Positions 13,660 through 26,400 of a stretch of DNA of 64,000 nucleotides are shown here, piece after piece (within the stretch, counting starts at the first letter, position 1; each line of letters begins with the position of its first letter). The notes beneath the pieces were generated by a model that was given only the letters and a program-made list of their open reading frames with translations, was not told where the DNA came from and did not search any database. The stretch lies in the NCBI GenBank assembly GCA_033220425.1, contig CM065650.1, positions 3,844,001 to 3,908,000 on the forward strand. Direction: 5' to 3'. The translations under genes were made by a program, and so were the position numbers. The DNA is from Lepraria neglecta (Eukaryota; Ascomycota; Lecanoromycetes; Lecanorales; Stereocaulaceae).

Positions 13660-13827
13660 CTACTCGGGTATACGAGTCTGTATCTTTATTTATAGCTACT
13701 CGGGCGTACAAGTCTATACCTTTAAAGACTACTCGGGCGTACGAGTCTATATCTTTGGTGGCTACTCGGGCGTACGAGTCTATACTTTTAAAGACTACTC
13801 GGGCGTACGAGTCTATATCTAGGGTGC
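13660..13827. repeat. 33-bp tandem repeat, five copies
   Basis: CTACTCGGG starts recur at 13660, 13696, 13729, 13762 and 13795, mostly 33 bp apart, with a diverged sixth copy near 13900. The unit length is a multiple of three. Read on the minus strand it could encode an 11-residue repeat directly downstream of the Gypsy reverse-transcriptase frame. Confidence 0.7.
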
Positions 13828-13939
13828 CTTTAGATACAATATTTGTATCCCTCTATACTATACCTCTAAATATAATATCTACACTTCTCTGTATATTAGA
13901 GACTACTTAGGCGTACGAGTCTATATCTCTTTTAGGTAG

Positions 13940-16750
13940 TAATATCTTTATTAACTCTGTTAGAGGAGCCGTAATACGACTAAACCCCTTAATGAACCTG
14001 CGATAGAAATTCGCAAAGCCTACGAAGACCTGAACCTCTCGAACAGATTTTAGTTCTAGCCAGTTCTTAACTAACTAGATATAGTCTTCCTCTATACTCA
14101 CCCCTATAGGGGCGATAATATAGCCTAGGAAGTGTACCTTGTCTATATCGAAACGATACTTCTAAAGATTAATAAATAGGCTATACTATCTTAATTTGTC
14201 TAGAACCTACTTTATAGCCTCGATATACTTAGTACTAATATCTTATATATAAATAAGAATGTTATCAAGGTAAATAATATAGAAGACATCTAGCTTTTCG
14301 GCTAATACTTGATTAATATACGCTTAGAACGTTATAGGGGCATTTATAAGTCCAAATAGCAAGACTTAGTATTCGAAGTAGCCGTAGTGTGTCCGAAACG
14401 CAGTCTTCTATTCGTCCCCCGCCTTGATACAAAGACGGTAGTACGCTGCAGTAAGATCCAATTAAGTATATCTCTTGGCTATAGCCAGGCGATCAATTGA
14501 TTCCCCGACGAGAGGGAGAGGGTACCGATTCTTGATCGTAATCAGGTTCAGTCCTCGATAGTCTATATAGAGGCGTAAGCCCCTACCGGATTTTCGTACG
14601 AAGAGGATTGGTAACCCCGCCGGTAAAGTGGATGGCCGTATAAAGCTATTAGCAAGGTTACTTTCGATGTACCCTCGTAGGGTCTCGAGCTCTACCTCGT
14701 TCAGGTTATAGATTAGACCGTAGGGCGGCTATCGCTTATCTATAAGGTCGATAGCGTAGTCTACAGGTCTATACTCTGGTAGCTTAGCAGCACTACTGTT
14801 CGAAAAGATATTAGAGTACTTACTATACTCCGACGGTAGCTCTATAGCCTCAGTAACAATATTATTTATCTAAGCGATATATTACTAACGATCCCTATAA
14901 ACAGGAGGGTTATTCGCGGTAGTTACTTGACGCGTATATATAATAAAATAGTGTGCTTCTTTATCAAGGGCTATCTTAGTAAACTCCTTTAGATTAATAA
15001 TATCTACTTAGTAAGTAGTCGTAAGAGCTACTACTATAGTATATATCCTCTACTAGAACGATCTCTTAGACCAATCGATATTAGGGTTCGCTATAGTTAG
15101 CTATAGTATACCAAGAATTATCTAAGTATCGATATCTATAGCGAGGAAGGTGTCCTGAAAGTAGCGAACTCGACCTTGTTAGTCCTCCTACTGGAATTCG
15201 ATATAATATATCCCGTAGGTCTTAACTACCTCGCTATAGATAGTACTAAGTCCGATATTTGTATTAAGGATCGGCAAGCCCATCTTCTAAGCGGTTGCAC
15301 GATTAATGATATTCACTTTAGTACTACTGTCAGCCAGCGCACTAAAGGACTTAGTCTTACCCCTAGCGTTTAGCACTAGGGTATTCTTAATAAAGATACT
15401 ATCTATTTTCGATAGTTCTTTGATCCGCTAAGTCACAGCGTGAACCTTAGCCGCCTATACCCTTATATCGATAATAGGCTCTACTTTAACAGCTGGCGGT
15501 AGGTTCGACTCGATATTCGATTCGATATTCGACTCGGTGTTCGACTCGATATTCGACTCGATATTCCGAGTTAGACTAGCGTTGCCTGATAAGATATCCA
15601 TTAGCTCGGATTCATCGACGAAATGGGTAGTGATAGTTACCCCTCGTAGTGGCACAGCGGTCGGAGCCATTGCTGTGCCTACTTGTTTTTTGCCGCTTCG
15701 AGTATTACTTATAAGTTATACAATTTTTAATCCTTAGCTATATAGTCACGAGTCTTATATCTAGGTAAACTACATTTAAAACACGCCTAATCTTTCTAGC
15801 GGCGGTCTCGAACGTCGTTAGATAATTTGTCTTTCTATATAACGAAGGGAGCTTTATTACTAGAGTCCTTCTTATTATTATAAGACTTCTTTTAATTATA
15901 ACTTACTACTCGACTAGACTTATTATCCTTCTTCGAGTCTTAGGATTTTATAGACCCCTTAGAACGAGACTTGTCTCTATACCTATCCTTCTATATATAA
16001 ATTCTTGCCGTCTTCTTATAACGGTGAACTTGGTATAATAATTCATATATAGTCTTTGGCCTAGGAATCAGCTCGTCTAGCTTTATCCTATATTCCTGAA
16101 GTAGTTATACTTAGAAGTAGTCGAAGAACTATTAATCGGTAAATAATCGTTCCTTGTCTAGAGCCCCTTTCGCTATCTAGTATTTATTAATTTCTAACTA
16201 CCTTCCGTATATACTTCTTCTTTATATCTTCCTTCTAATATACTCGGTCCGCTAATATCTCGCCTTCGCGGTCTTCTTTAGTTATAAAGCCCTTAGTATT
16301 AAACTATCGCTCGTATTCCTATAGAAAGTTATCCAGTTCCTCAGGAGTCTCGCCCTTATATAATTTAGGGTCTTTCGTCTTCAAGCTAGGAGTAGGCCGC
16401 TTTACTGTCCCTTAGGTCTCGAAGCTCAAGGAGGCCTATTAACGGTGTATCTAGTAGGCCTAGAATACCGCGAATTCTTCTGCGCTGACTTATATTATAT
16501 CTGTACTAGGTTCTACTCCTTGGTTATTACCGGAGCCGGATAGGGTATCCCCTATAGGAGTACCTCCGCTAGAGTTTGTTTAATTTCTTCTTATACCTAC
16601 TAAGGAAGCTATAGCGACCTCTAATTGGCTATTCGATTCGAGACTTAGTTCGTTTTAATTCGAGGTTCGTTTCGATTAACTAGCCCGATACCGGCGTTAA
16701 TTAGTAGATAGGTAGTGACAAGGAGAGTTACAGAGTAATAGTTTATTATT
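13940..16750 (-). mobile_element. Truncated Ty3/Gypsy element: gag, protease region and reverse transcriptase, RIP-degraded
   Basis: The minus strand reads gag then pol. A nucleocapsid zinc knuckle remnant lies near 15790-15750, where C-x2-C is kept but later ligand positions are Tyr. A Ser-Asn-Ile-Glu repeat frame spans 15670-15455. Reverse transcriptase includes a YLDN box (canonical YLDD, Asp to Asn) near 14290-14255 and a GFANFYRR thumb motif near 14025-14000. The frame stops at the 33-bp tandem array near 13940. RNase H, integrase and LTRs were not found, so this is a fragment. Much of the pol part has fewer TA dinucleotides than other elements here, so it is less heavily RIPped. Confidence 0.72.
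15504..15563 (-). repeat. 12-bp tandem repeat, five units, encoding (Glu-Ser-Asn-Ile)n
   Basis: Five TTCGACTCGATA-type units follow each other without gaps. On the minus strand they fall in the Gypsy frame and give an acidic Ser-Asn-Ile-Glu repeat. They probably expanded by slippage inside the gag-pro linker. Confidence 0.7.
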
Positions 16751-17619
16751 AGACGGGCACGCCCCCCTTACTATCGTGTCGATAATAGCGAGAGTTAAAG
16801 GATTTAGAAATATAACGGGGTCTAGGCATGCGTAACTAAGTAACTCGTATATTGGTTACTAGATAGACTAAATCCTAAAGAACCCAAATAGGAGTCCTTA
16901 GAGACAATATATTTATCGAGGGAGATTGCACCCTCGTATCAAACCGATCTACTATACGACTTACACTATCGTATAGCCGTACTAGAGGGATAGTCTCTCG
17001 AACCTGGTCTAGCATCTCCATAATCGGCCCTTACAATATTAGGATTCTAACTAGCCTAAATATAGCGATAACGAGGAAGAGCCCGAAAGATATAGAGCTA
17101 CTCTAAAAGGTCGTAGAGAGTCTATATAGGTTACGAGGAGCTAGATCTATCGCTATTAGCTATAGGTAAGCCTATTCTATAGCTTTCAAACGTCTACCCT
17201 TATATTAGTAAAATTACGTTTTCTAGTACTTTATATCTTTATATAGGATATTACGATCTTCTATTATTTTTCTTCTAAGAAATACCGCCCCCCTCCTATA
17301 CTATATTAGTAATACCCCTATAAGCGCTAGAAATATAGTACTTAATAGTAGTAGCTATAGATATCGCCGTCGATAGTCGCGGAAGATATATATTAGCCGA
17401 TATAAATAAGCTAGATATAGAGAAGAATTTCGTTCTAAATATAATTTATATAGAACTATTAATATATTACTTAAAATAGTACTAAAATAATCGACGACTA
17501 GTAAATTTATATTATATTTTTAAGTTTTCAAAACAAAATTTCTCTATAGAGTAGACCTCGCAAAATTTAATATTTTAAAGAATTCTTCTACTAATACTAT
17601 AATAGTACCGCAAGGGTAG
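16751..17619. other. Unassigned RIP-mutated sequence
   Basis: This lies between the 5' side of the minus-strand Gypsy fragment and the Helitron fossil. It might contain the LTR of the former, but no second copy is present in the window to define one. I see no gene. Confidence 0.35.
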
Positions 17620-18361
17620 GTTCTCTCGATTACTCTATTCCGAGTATCTCCTTAGTTACTTCGTTACTAATACTTACGCTACTATCGAATAGAATAACCT
17701 GAATTAGTATATTAAGTATTAGTATAAAATTCGAGTATTTAGCTATAAAGGCTTAATCGATTAACTATACGAGGATCTAGATCTAGGGCTTAGCGATCTT
17801 AGTAGTAAGGTTACTATTCTACTATCTAGTATAGTCGGTAGCTCTAGAGTTATAAAGGTAGATATAGAGGACGCTTTAATAGTAGTATAGTATCGAGGTA
17901 ATCCTATCTTCTTTATAACTTTTATATATAATCTAAACTAGGCTAATATCCGCCATTTAATTTAACCCGGTTTATCGACGACGAAGGTTTATAATATATA
18001 GATACGGGTTTTTAATATAAAGCTTAGAAAGTTTCTTAAGGATCTTTTCGAGAGATATATCTTAGGCGTCTATATTAGTTATTACTATATAGTTAAATTT
18101 TAAAAGCGAGGTCTACTATACGTCTATATCCTTCTTATTATTCGTGAGGAGGATAAAATTAGATACGTCTCCTAGATCGATAACGCTATATAGACCTTTA
18201 TTCCTAATAAGACGAAGGACCTAGTACTCTATAAGTTAGTAACTATTTATATAATCTATTACTATTACTTAGCCTTCGATATCTACTAGGATTAAGAGAA
18301 GAACTAGTACTCTAAGTTCTTCCCTAAGGATGTTTATAATAAATTATCGTTCGATCCTAAT

Positions 18362-18975
18362 ATCGCGCTTTCCCAAAAGATTATATAATTAGCGTTATAG
18401 CTAGTTTTGCGCTATTAGTAGGCCGTATAGCGATTAGGGTCTACATCCTATATCAATTACGGGCTGAGAAATTAGTAGGATTAGCAACTCCGGTTACTAT
18501 TAGCAACTCTAAGGTAACTAAGCAGCAACCAAAAATCATCCCCGAAGATATACGATCGCGCGCAATGATTACGATACTACGACGCTGTAACTAAACCCCT
18601 AGGGTAGCTACGAATATCACCCCCGCGAGAATTTGGGCTTAATCGTACGATTCCGGGGTCCGTTTTCAGCTAGTGTTAATAGGGCTCTAGGGGAGTCGCT
18701 ACCGTCGATAGCGACGATTATAGAAAATCAATATTTTACTTGGTTATTAATCACGTGATTCGCTAAATACTTACTAATCCTGCTAATCCTGCTATTAGCA
18801 AGCCGGAGTTACTAAATACGCTGAAATCGCGCTATTAGCGGGCACTATTTGCTAATTACGCTGAAATCGACCTATTAGCGGACGCTATTTACTGATCCTA
18901 CTAATAGGCTAATTTCAGCCCTATCCGCGCGTCTAGCAAATTAGAAGTTCTTAGTAAGATTTGGGAAAGCGCGAT
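18362..18975. mobile_element. 614-bp non-autonomous element with perfect 16-bp terminal inverted repeats
   Basis: ATCGCGCTTTCCCAAA at 18362-18377 is the exact reverse complement of the bases at 18960-18975. Inside are two 40-bp tandem units (18818-18857, 18858-18897) beginning ACGCTGAAATCG, plus several short AGCAACTC and GCTATTAGC motifs. There is no coding capacity. The right terminus is shared with 13586-13602, so this is a small family. A target duplication is not obvious. The element sits inside the Helitron fossil. Confidence 0.72.
18818..18897. repeat. 40-bp subterminal tandem repeat, two units
   Basis: Two adjacent 40-bp units within the TIR element begin ACGCTGAAATCG. The period equals that of the different-sequence array at 13315-13434 in the truncated relative. 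Confidence 0.6.
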
Positions 18976-19350
18976 GCTAGGGAATACTATAGACGTACTA
19001 ATTGATAAAATTTATCCTACTATTAGTAGAGATCTTCTAGACCGACGCTATCTAACTAAATAAGTAATTCTAGATATTATAAACAAGGATATCTAGAGAG
19101 TAAATAACTATATTATCGATCGTATACGAGGCGACTACTATAAATACTAGAGTTTCGATCAAGCGGTAAACCCTAAGGAAAACAAAATATTCCCTAACGA
19201 GTACTAGAATAAATTCTATAAGCCCTTACTACTACCGTATAAGCTACGGTTGAAGGTAGGGATACTAGTAATATTGATAAGGAATCTAGATATACCCCGT
19301 ATAATACCAACTATTATATTGGAAGGGTCTACCTTATTAGTAAAGCTATT

Positions 19351-20329
19351 CCGATATCTCCTAGTACGCGGAGCGCTAGCGTAGATCGGGATGATATTCG
19401 ACCGACTTGGTAGCTATCCGGTGCTAGGCTCTTAGTAGTGCGCTAGCTGCCTAATAGCGGCTATATATTACCCGTAGGAAGAAGCTTAAAGAGTAATCTA
19501 TCTACTTCTTTCCTAAAGATCCTTAGTAATTAGTTCTAATATAGAACTACCTATACTATACTAGTAATATAACCATTTCACGTCTTTGAATAGCTTTGTA
19601 TATAGTAGCGTAGCAATAGCGGGAAGCTAAGCCGTAGTCCGACATCGTAGCGTCAGCGGGATACTATCCCTCGTAGAACGATTATAGCTAATAGGAGTTT
19701 CTCGAAACGACGCTAAGCCTCTTTAGGAATATATATTAAACTCGTAGATTACGGCAATCGACTTTTTAGTAAGATTCGGGGTTAGATTTTACTCGGTATA
19801 GCTATTATTTAGACTTATAAATAGCGGCGACTATATCTTAACGCTTAAAGATATTAGCCAATAAGCTTATAGGCTTATAGATATAGGTTATATTATCGTC
19901 CCGGTATAGTTTCTTTATAAATAATCGCGATATTACTATTATATAGCCTCGTCGTCGATAGATACAAAAATAGGTATTTCGTAGACAAGGTCTTAGCTCT
20001 ATACCAAGCCCGACTTTATAGCGCGCGTATTCAGCCAATTAGAATTTTATATACCTAGTACTAGCGTAGGTATATAAAATATCTAGCCAACCGGCGCTAA
20101 TTCTGGACCCGAGAAATAGCCGAGCGCGCGCGTATTTTTAAATCCTGGATCTTTAGGCTCGCTTCTTAGTATTAAAATCTTGCTATTTTAATAACTTTAG
20201 AAGTATTAGAGTTAGAGCTTAACTTTATATATATAAAATATACTATAAATAGAGGGCTTTCTAAATCCGCTTAAACTTTCTAAATCGAGTATAAAATAAG
20301 CGAGATATAGCCGGTTTTACAGTAATCTT
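19351..20329. other. Unassigned RIP-mutated sequence with a hairpin
   Basis: No coding match was recognised. A perfect 13-bp inverted repeat with an 11-base spacer lies at 20044-20080 (arms ATTTTATATACCT and complement). It is probably part of the older Gypsy element or its flank. Confidence 0.35.
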
Positions 20330-21218
20330 CTATGAAGATTACGGGTACTAACTTGTTATAAGTAAAACTTCTCCTTAAACTAGAAAAGTACGAATTTTAT
20401 TGATAGTCGGTAGAATTTCTAGGATTTATAGTTAGTATAGAAGGTATTATTATAAGCCTAGAGAAAATCAAAGCTATAGCGGAATAGCCTACGCTATAGG
20501 ACGTTAAAGTAGTATAAAGTTTCTTAGAATTTACTAATTTTAATAGGAAATTTATTAAAGGCTACTTAAAGAAAGTACTACCCCTAATAGATATTATAAA
20601 GAAGGATATCGGGTTTATATAGAGAAGAGACTAATAGAGACTATTTAATATATTAAAGAAAGTATATATAGATCTACTAGTACTCTATACCTTTTAGGCT
20701 AACGAGTCGATCTATATTAAAATAGATATCTCGGATCTTATAATCGGAGTATACCTAGATTAAATGAAAGACTAATAGTAGTATCTAGTTATCTACTATT
20801 TACGAAAGATATTAGTAGTAGAGTAGAACTATAATATATACGATAAAGAACTATTTACTATAGTATATATATTATAGAACTAGCGAGTATACGTAGAGAG
20901 CTACTCGGACCTAACTATCTTTACGTATTATAAGAATCTCCTTAACTTTATAATAATAAAGGAGTTAAATAGAAGATAAGTTTAATAGTTAGAGCTATTA
21001 GGTTAATATAAGTTTAAGATAATCTATACCCTAGGGAAAGATAATAGTTAAGTAGATACTCTTAGTAGACGATTAGACTATATAGAGGAAAAGAATATTA
21101 TAGAATAACTAATCCTAAAAAGAGAAGCGGACGGATTATTAGTACTATACTAGGTATTAGCTATAACCCTTTATATATTAGGACCTAATATAACTAATAG
21201 GATCGTAAAGACCTATAA
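20330..21218 (+). mobile_element. Older Ty3/Gypsy element, left part (reverse transcriptase/RNase H), split by insertion
   Basis: The plus strand reads as the end of reverse transcriptase and RNase H, including VEFLGFIVSIEGI, the FLEFTNFNRKFIKGY thumb, a connection domain, and an RNase H end with YNIYDKELFTIVYIL and DTLSRR. Stops replace Gln and Trp throughout. The frame is cut at 21218 by the LTR element at 21219-27232 and resumes at 27233 with integrase. Upstream reverse-transcriptase motifs such as YLDD are not recognisable. Confidence 0.75.
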
Positions 21219-21434
21219 TGTCACGGCATGGCCTTTGCTTACTATTGGTACCGATACGCGTAGTATAGAGTATAGTTATCGAATATAGTTATCGAACGTT
21301 CGATTACCGCTTATAGCTAGCGGCTTAGCGTGTCTCCAAGACGCGTAGACTTTATATATCTATCTTCTCTCCTTAGATATATTCTTCTAGTTATACTTTA
21401 CCCCTATTAACTCGCTCTAGGTAGGCCTCTAATA
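21219..21434 (+). repeat. 5' LTR of the chromovirus-like element
   Basis: Begins TGTCACGGC and ends near CTAATA. It aligns without gaps to 27017-27232. It is more heavily RIPped than the 3' LTR, with CA and TG pairs in the 3' copy appearing as TA here. Confidence 0.88.
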
Positions 21435-21559
21435 TTAGAATATATCTTATCCTTATCCCGCCCTTATAAGCTTATTAGCGAGGTTAAATAAACGGTAGGG
21501 CTCGTAAGCTAGTTAGCGAGTCTAAATAAACGATATAGAAGGTCCCTAAGTCTATACTA

Positions 21560-23460
21560 CAGGAGTAGTTACTAAGGCTATACTACCCGATTTATATTAA
21601 TAGGGTCGAGATGTAATTAGCTATAGGATAGTAAGAGCTCTACGAAGTATACTAGAAAAAGCAAGCTTTAGAGAAGCATCTATATCTAGAAAGAGAAAGG
21701 TATACTAGTCTGCCTATAGCTAATACGAGTTACCGTATTGAAGAAAGATACCTCTATACTAAAGAACCGACTATATACGCTATAGCACGAAGCCTACTAG
21801 GCGAATCTATACCCCGAGATACCGAGTAATAGCGCGACGACATCCTATAATAAATATAAGTATACCGACGCGTATTAGTTATCCCTTAAGACGCGTCTAC
21901 CGATACTAAAGATACTAAGACTCTATAGAATATTAGTAATATACCTTAAGTATAGTACTAGGCCAAGTATTAGCCGGATTAGCTACTATAATCCCTCGAA
22001 GAACTCTATTAGGAGTATAATACCGCCCTCTCTTATATTAAAGAATAGAGTAATATAGTTAATAAGGTCGATCGAGCTAACGATACTACTATATTAGTAT
22101 AATACTAGAGGAAAGTAGCTTAAGAGAAGGTCCGAACGCTATAATCGTGGAATATAGACCTAGAAGATTAGAATACTTACTAGGAGGAACGTATTAGCGA
22201 ATTAGAAGCGGATATATCTCTCTAGCGCTAGGAGACTCCAAGTTTAACTATTAGCGAATCTAAGACTTGTATACTAAAGGTACCCGACCTACTACTATAT
22301 TATAAGATAGATAGCGACCTTACTATTAAGGACTAGATATAGTAAATTCGCGATAAGCTTATAATTAACAAGGATTACTTTAAAGATAACGCTGCCTAAG
22401 CGATCTATATTATCTCTCGTATAGGAGGTACTATAGTAAAGTATATCTAAGCCTATTAAACGAATAATCCCGAGTACTTTACGAATCCGGAAGAAGTCTT
22501 TAGTACGTTAAGCGATATTATAGAGAATCCGAATAAGAAGGATAATATACGCCGTAGTTTCAAGACACTAAGATAGAAGGCTACTAATACCTTTACTACC
22601 TTCTTCTCCTAGTTCTATATATATACTAACTACCTAAAGCTAGATAAGGAGACTATAATCGATAAATTAAAGGATAAAGTCAACCTTCGCCTATAAAACG
22701 CGATCGTAGCTACCTCTTATAACTTCCGTACCTTAAAGGAGCTTAGCGACTTATATTAGCGGGTAGATGATTAATAGTACTATATAAGCGAGAAGTGTAA
22801 ACGAATAGTATCGGCTTTAATACGCTTATTAACTCGGACTCCGCTAGCTATAAATCGGCGTATCTTATCTATATACGTCCCCTCTACGAAATGATAATCT
22901 ATTAAACCTACTATTATTATTATATCTCGCTATCCTATATTACCTTATAAAGATAGACCTCTAACCAAGTTATAAGACTCTAAATAATACTATATTTATA
23001 ATAAGGAAGGGTATTTTACTATAGACTACCCTAAGAAGAGGAAGGAGACTATTTAAAGAATACGGGACGAAGTAGATAAAGGAGAGGAGGAGAAGGGACC
23101 TAGCAATATTAGCGAGATAGAAGACTACTCGGAGTTAGAAAACTAGAAGTCCTTAGGGAAGTTACCCTCGAGGATCTACTATTCTTATTATTAGTAGATA
23201 TCTATAATCTATATAGTAGAAGATTATTTATATACCCTATTATATTACTTACTTAAGGAAAAGAATACTAATCTAAAGCCCTTACTAATACTAGTACTAC
23301 TATATATTTATTTATCGATAAAAAAGAAGCGTAACTACTTTCTAAATATCTTAATATCGTCTCTATACCTCTCGCTAAACTATATTACCTCTATAGATAT
23401 AACGGAGATACGAAAGAAACCTGTTACCTATACTATTTACCCTTCTATAAAGGTCTATAA
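21560..23460 (+). pseudogene. gag region of the chromovirus-like element
   Basis: This is a degraded plus-strand frame between the 5' LTR and pol. At 22988-23029 the spacing of a C-x2-C-x4-H-x4-C nucleocapsid knuckle is kept, but all four ligand codons read Tyr (TAC/TAT). That is what C:G to T:A change makes of Cys and His codons. Gag packages the RNA in active elements; this copy is not functional. Confidence 0.65.
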
Positions 23461-26400
23461 CCATCTTGAGTTAACTATACCTATACTTATTACTAGCCTA
23501 GGTAACTAATATATTATCCTCGGTAAGCTATAGATAAATAAGTATAAGGTTCTACTAGATATATCCGATAACCGTATTGTCTTCCTACCTAGTCGCTATA
23601 ACTATATTAGGGCCCCTTAAGCTCTTATTAAGCCTCCTACCAAGAAGGTAGATTAGATAATAAATATTCCTACGAATCCTCCGCCCTCGCTACCTAAGAA
23701 ACCCGAGGTACTAGATATCGCTAAAATTAGTATACCTACTTTCTATATATAGGCGAGGAATTAAAAGAAGTATAATATCTAATATTTCTCTATAATAATA
23801 GCTAAGATAGAGAAAGTAATCCGGAATAGATCTAGGCTAGATTAGATTAATAAGGTATCGGAAAAAGCAGAGGAAATATTCAAGTAGAAGCTTCCCCAGG
23901 AATACTATAATCTAATTAATATCTTTAACCGGAGTAAGGTAAAGGAACTCCTACTATACTGGTTATATAATTATAAGATCGAGCTGGAACCTGGAAAGAA
24001 GCCCCCTTAAAGTCGCTTATATTCAATATCTAGATTTAAGCTCTAAAAGGTAAAGGAGTACTTAGACGATAACCTTAAAAAGGGCTTTATCTTACCTAGT
24101 ACGGCTCTCTATATATTACTAGTCCTATTCGTCTAGAAGTATAATAGAAGTCTCCGTTTCTATATCGACTATTAGAAACTTAATACCCTTATAATTCAGA
24201 ACCGCTATCCGATACCGCTTATCGAAGAAATACTTTCTTGTATTATTAGATATAAATATCTTACTAAGCTAGATATTATTGCCGTATTTAATAAACTTCG
24301 GATATATTCTAGTAGCGAGGATCTTATAATGTTTACTACCTCCTTCGGAGCGTTTAAATACTATATCCTACTATTTAGTCTAACTAGTAGATCTATATCC
24401 TATTAGTACTATATAAATAATACCCTCTTCGAATACCTTAACGACTTCTACTAGGTATACCTAGATAATATCCTAATCTATAGTAAGACGGAGAAAGAAT
24501 ATAAGGAATATATATAAAAGGTCTTACTAAAGCTTCGGGATATAGGATTATAAGTTAATATCGAAAATACGAATTCTATATTTAAGAAATAACCTTCCTC
24601 GGCCTAATCGTATTAATAGAAGGTCTATATATAGACCCTACTAAGGTTAAGGTTATTACTAACTAGGAATCTCCGACTTATCTAAAAGAGATTTAAGTAT
24701 TTATTAGGTTTTGTAACTTCTACCGCCGATTTATTAAGGATTTCTTAAAAATAGTTAAGCTACTAGTATCGCTTACTAGAAAGGATTATATATTCTAATA
24801 GTCCGAAGTATATCAGGCGGCCTTTAAACGTCTTAAGAGTATAGTTACTAGTACTATAGTACTTCGGCATTATAATAGATTATAACTAGTAGTACTCAAG
24901 ACGGATTTATCCGATTATATTAATAGCGGAGTCCTATCCCAAGCTGACGATAATAGAGTACTCTATCTAGTTATATTCTATAGTAAGAACTTATTACCTA
25001 TAGAGTATAACTATAAGATCTACAATAAGGAGCTACTTACGATTATCCGCTATCTAGAATACTAGCGTCCTAAATTAGAATTAACTAATATCCCTATCTA
25101 AATATTTACCGACTATAAGAGCCTTGAGTATTTTATATAAATAAAGGAGCTAACTCGCCGTTAAGCTCGATAGATAGAGAAATTAGCTGATTTTAACTTC
25201 AAAATTATATACTAGAGTAGTAGATCTAATGGTAAAGTAGACGCCCTAACGCGTATACCGAATTTAGTCCCTGTTAATAACTAGGATAAGCGTCGAAATT
25301 ATTAATACCATGCCCTACTATCTCCTAAGTATTTTAAGAAATATTTAGAATTAACTAATATACGCTTCTCTAGGGATAGAGAAGTTAAAGAAGGGGGTAG
25401 TAGTAGCGATATTATATCGGACGAACAGATCAACGCGCTGACTAATTAGGATTTACCTCTATATATAAGAGCCACGCTAGTAAACAAGGAAGACGATAAC
25501 TATAGACGTATCCGTGATGCCCTAGAGAAGGATCTATCTCGGATATTCGAAACAATTAATTTAAACTATTGCTCTAGCTATAATAACGCACTCTTCTATA
25601 AGGATCGTCTTTGGGTTCTAGCGGTACCTAAGCTCCGCGCGGACCTAATCAAGGAAAGCTATAACTAATCTATATATAGCTACCTGGGTAGGAATAGGAC
25701 GCTTGAGCTAGTAAAGAGATAGTTCTACTAGCGCGGCATAAAAGATAAAGTTACTCGCTATATCTGTAATTACTATATCTATTAACGAAGTAAAACTCCC
25801 CGGGACTAATATAATAGACTACTATAAGCCTTAACTATACCGGAATAATACTAATAAGATATCTCTATAGACTTTATTATCGGTCTTCCCGTCTCGGAGG
25901 GATTTAATACTATATACGCGATTGTGGATTAGCTATCTAAAGAGTATTATTATATTCTATATATAGCGATAGACCGAGGTATATCTGCAGAAGCTACGGC
26001 CGATATCCTTATAAGATATATCTTCCGCTCTTATAGTCTCCTAGAGTTAATTATCTCTAACTAAGGGCCCTAGTTCGTATTCTTGGTATAGAAGGTACTA
26101 TATCAACGGCTGAGGATTAATATTAGGCTATCTACTATATTCTATCCTGAAACTAATAGTTAGACGGAGCGGGCTAATTAAGACGTCGAGCATCACCTAA
26201 AAACGTACTACTCGTATATATAAAATGATTGGGTCCGACTCCTATCTATAGCCGAATTCGCGGATAATAACTCTATTACTAGTACTATAGGAGTAACTCT
26301 ATTCTTTACTAATAAAGGTTTCTACTCTCGGATATCCTTCTCTCTACCTATAGACGCTAGATCTATAGCTTATAAGTATATCTAGTATACTAAGGCGAAC

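Larger units (their letters stand above)
17620..19350 (+). pseudogene. Helitron Rep/helicase fossil, interrupted and internally deleted
   Basis: At 17640-18361 the plus strand reads as a Helitron-like N-terminal (Rep-associated) domain. It shows a YFVTNTYATIE start, an RGNPIFFITFIYN segment, and VKF-KRGLLYVYILLI matching the conserved EFQKRGLPHAHILL region with His to Tyr changes. At 18990-19340 the frame resumes as the end of a Pif1-type helicase: FPNEYQNKFYKPLLLPYK followed by LRLKVGIPVILIRNLD. The Walker A/B helicase core that should lie between is missing, and its place is taken by a 614-bp TIR element. RIP stops are frequent. A functional Helitron would encode a rolling-circle replicase of well over 1,000 residues. 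Confidence 0.72.

Noticed and set aside
15455-15737. Overlapping plus and minus frames with Ser-Asn-Ile-Glu repeats
   Set aside because: They are the 12-bp tandem repeat inside the degraded Gypsy gag/pro region, not a separate gene.
20044-20080. Perfect 13-bp hairpin as a possible regulatory element
   Set aside because: In TA-rich RIPped DNA such palindromes arise easily; no context supports a function.
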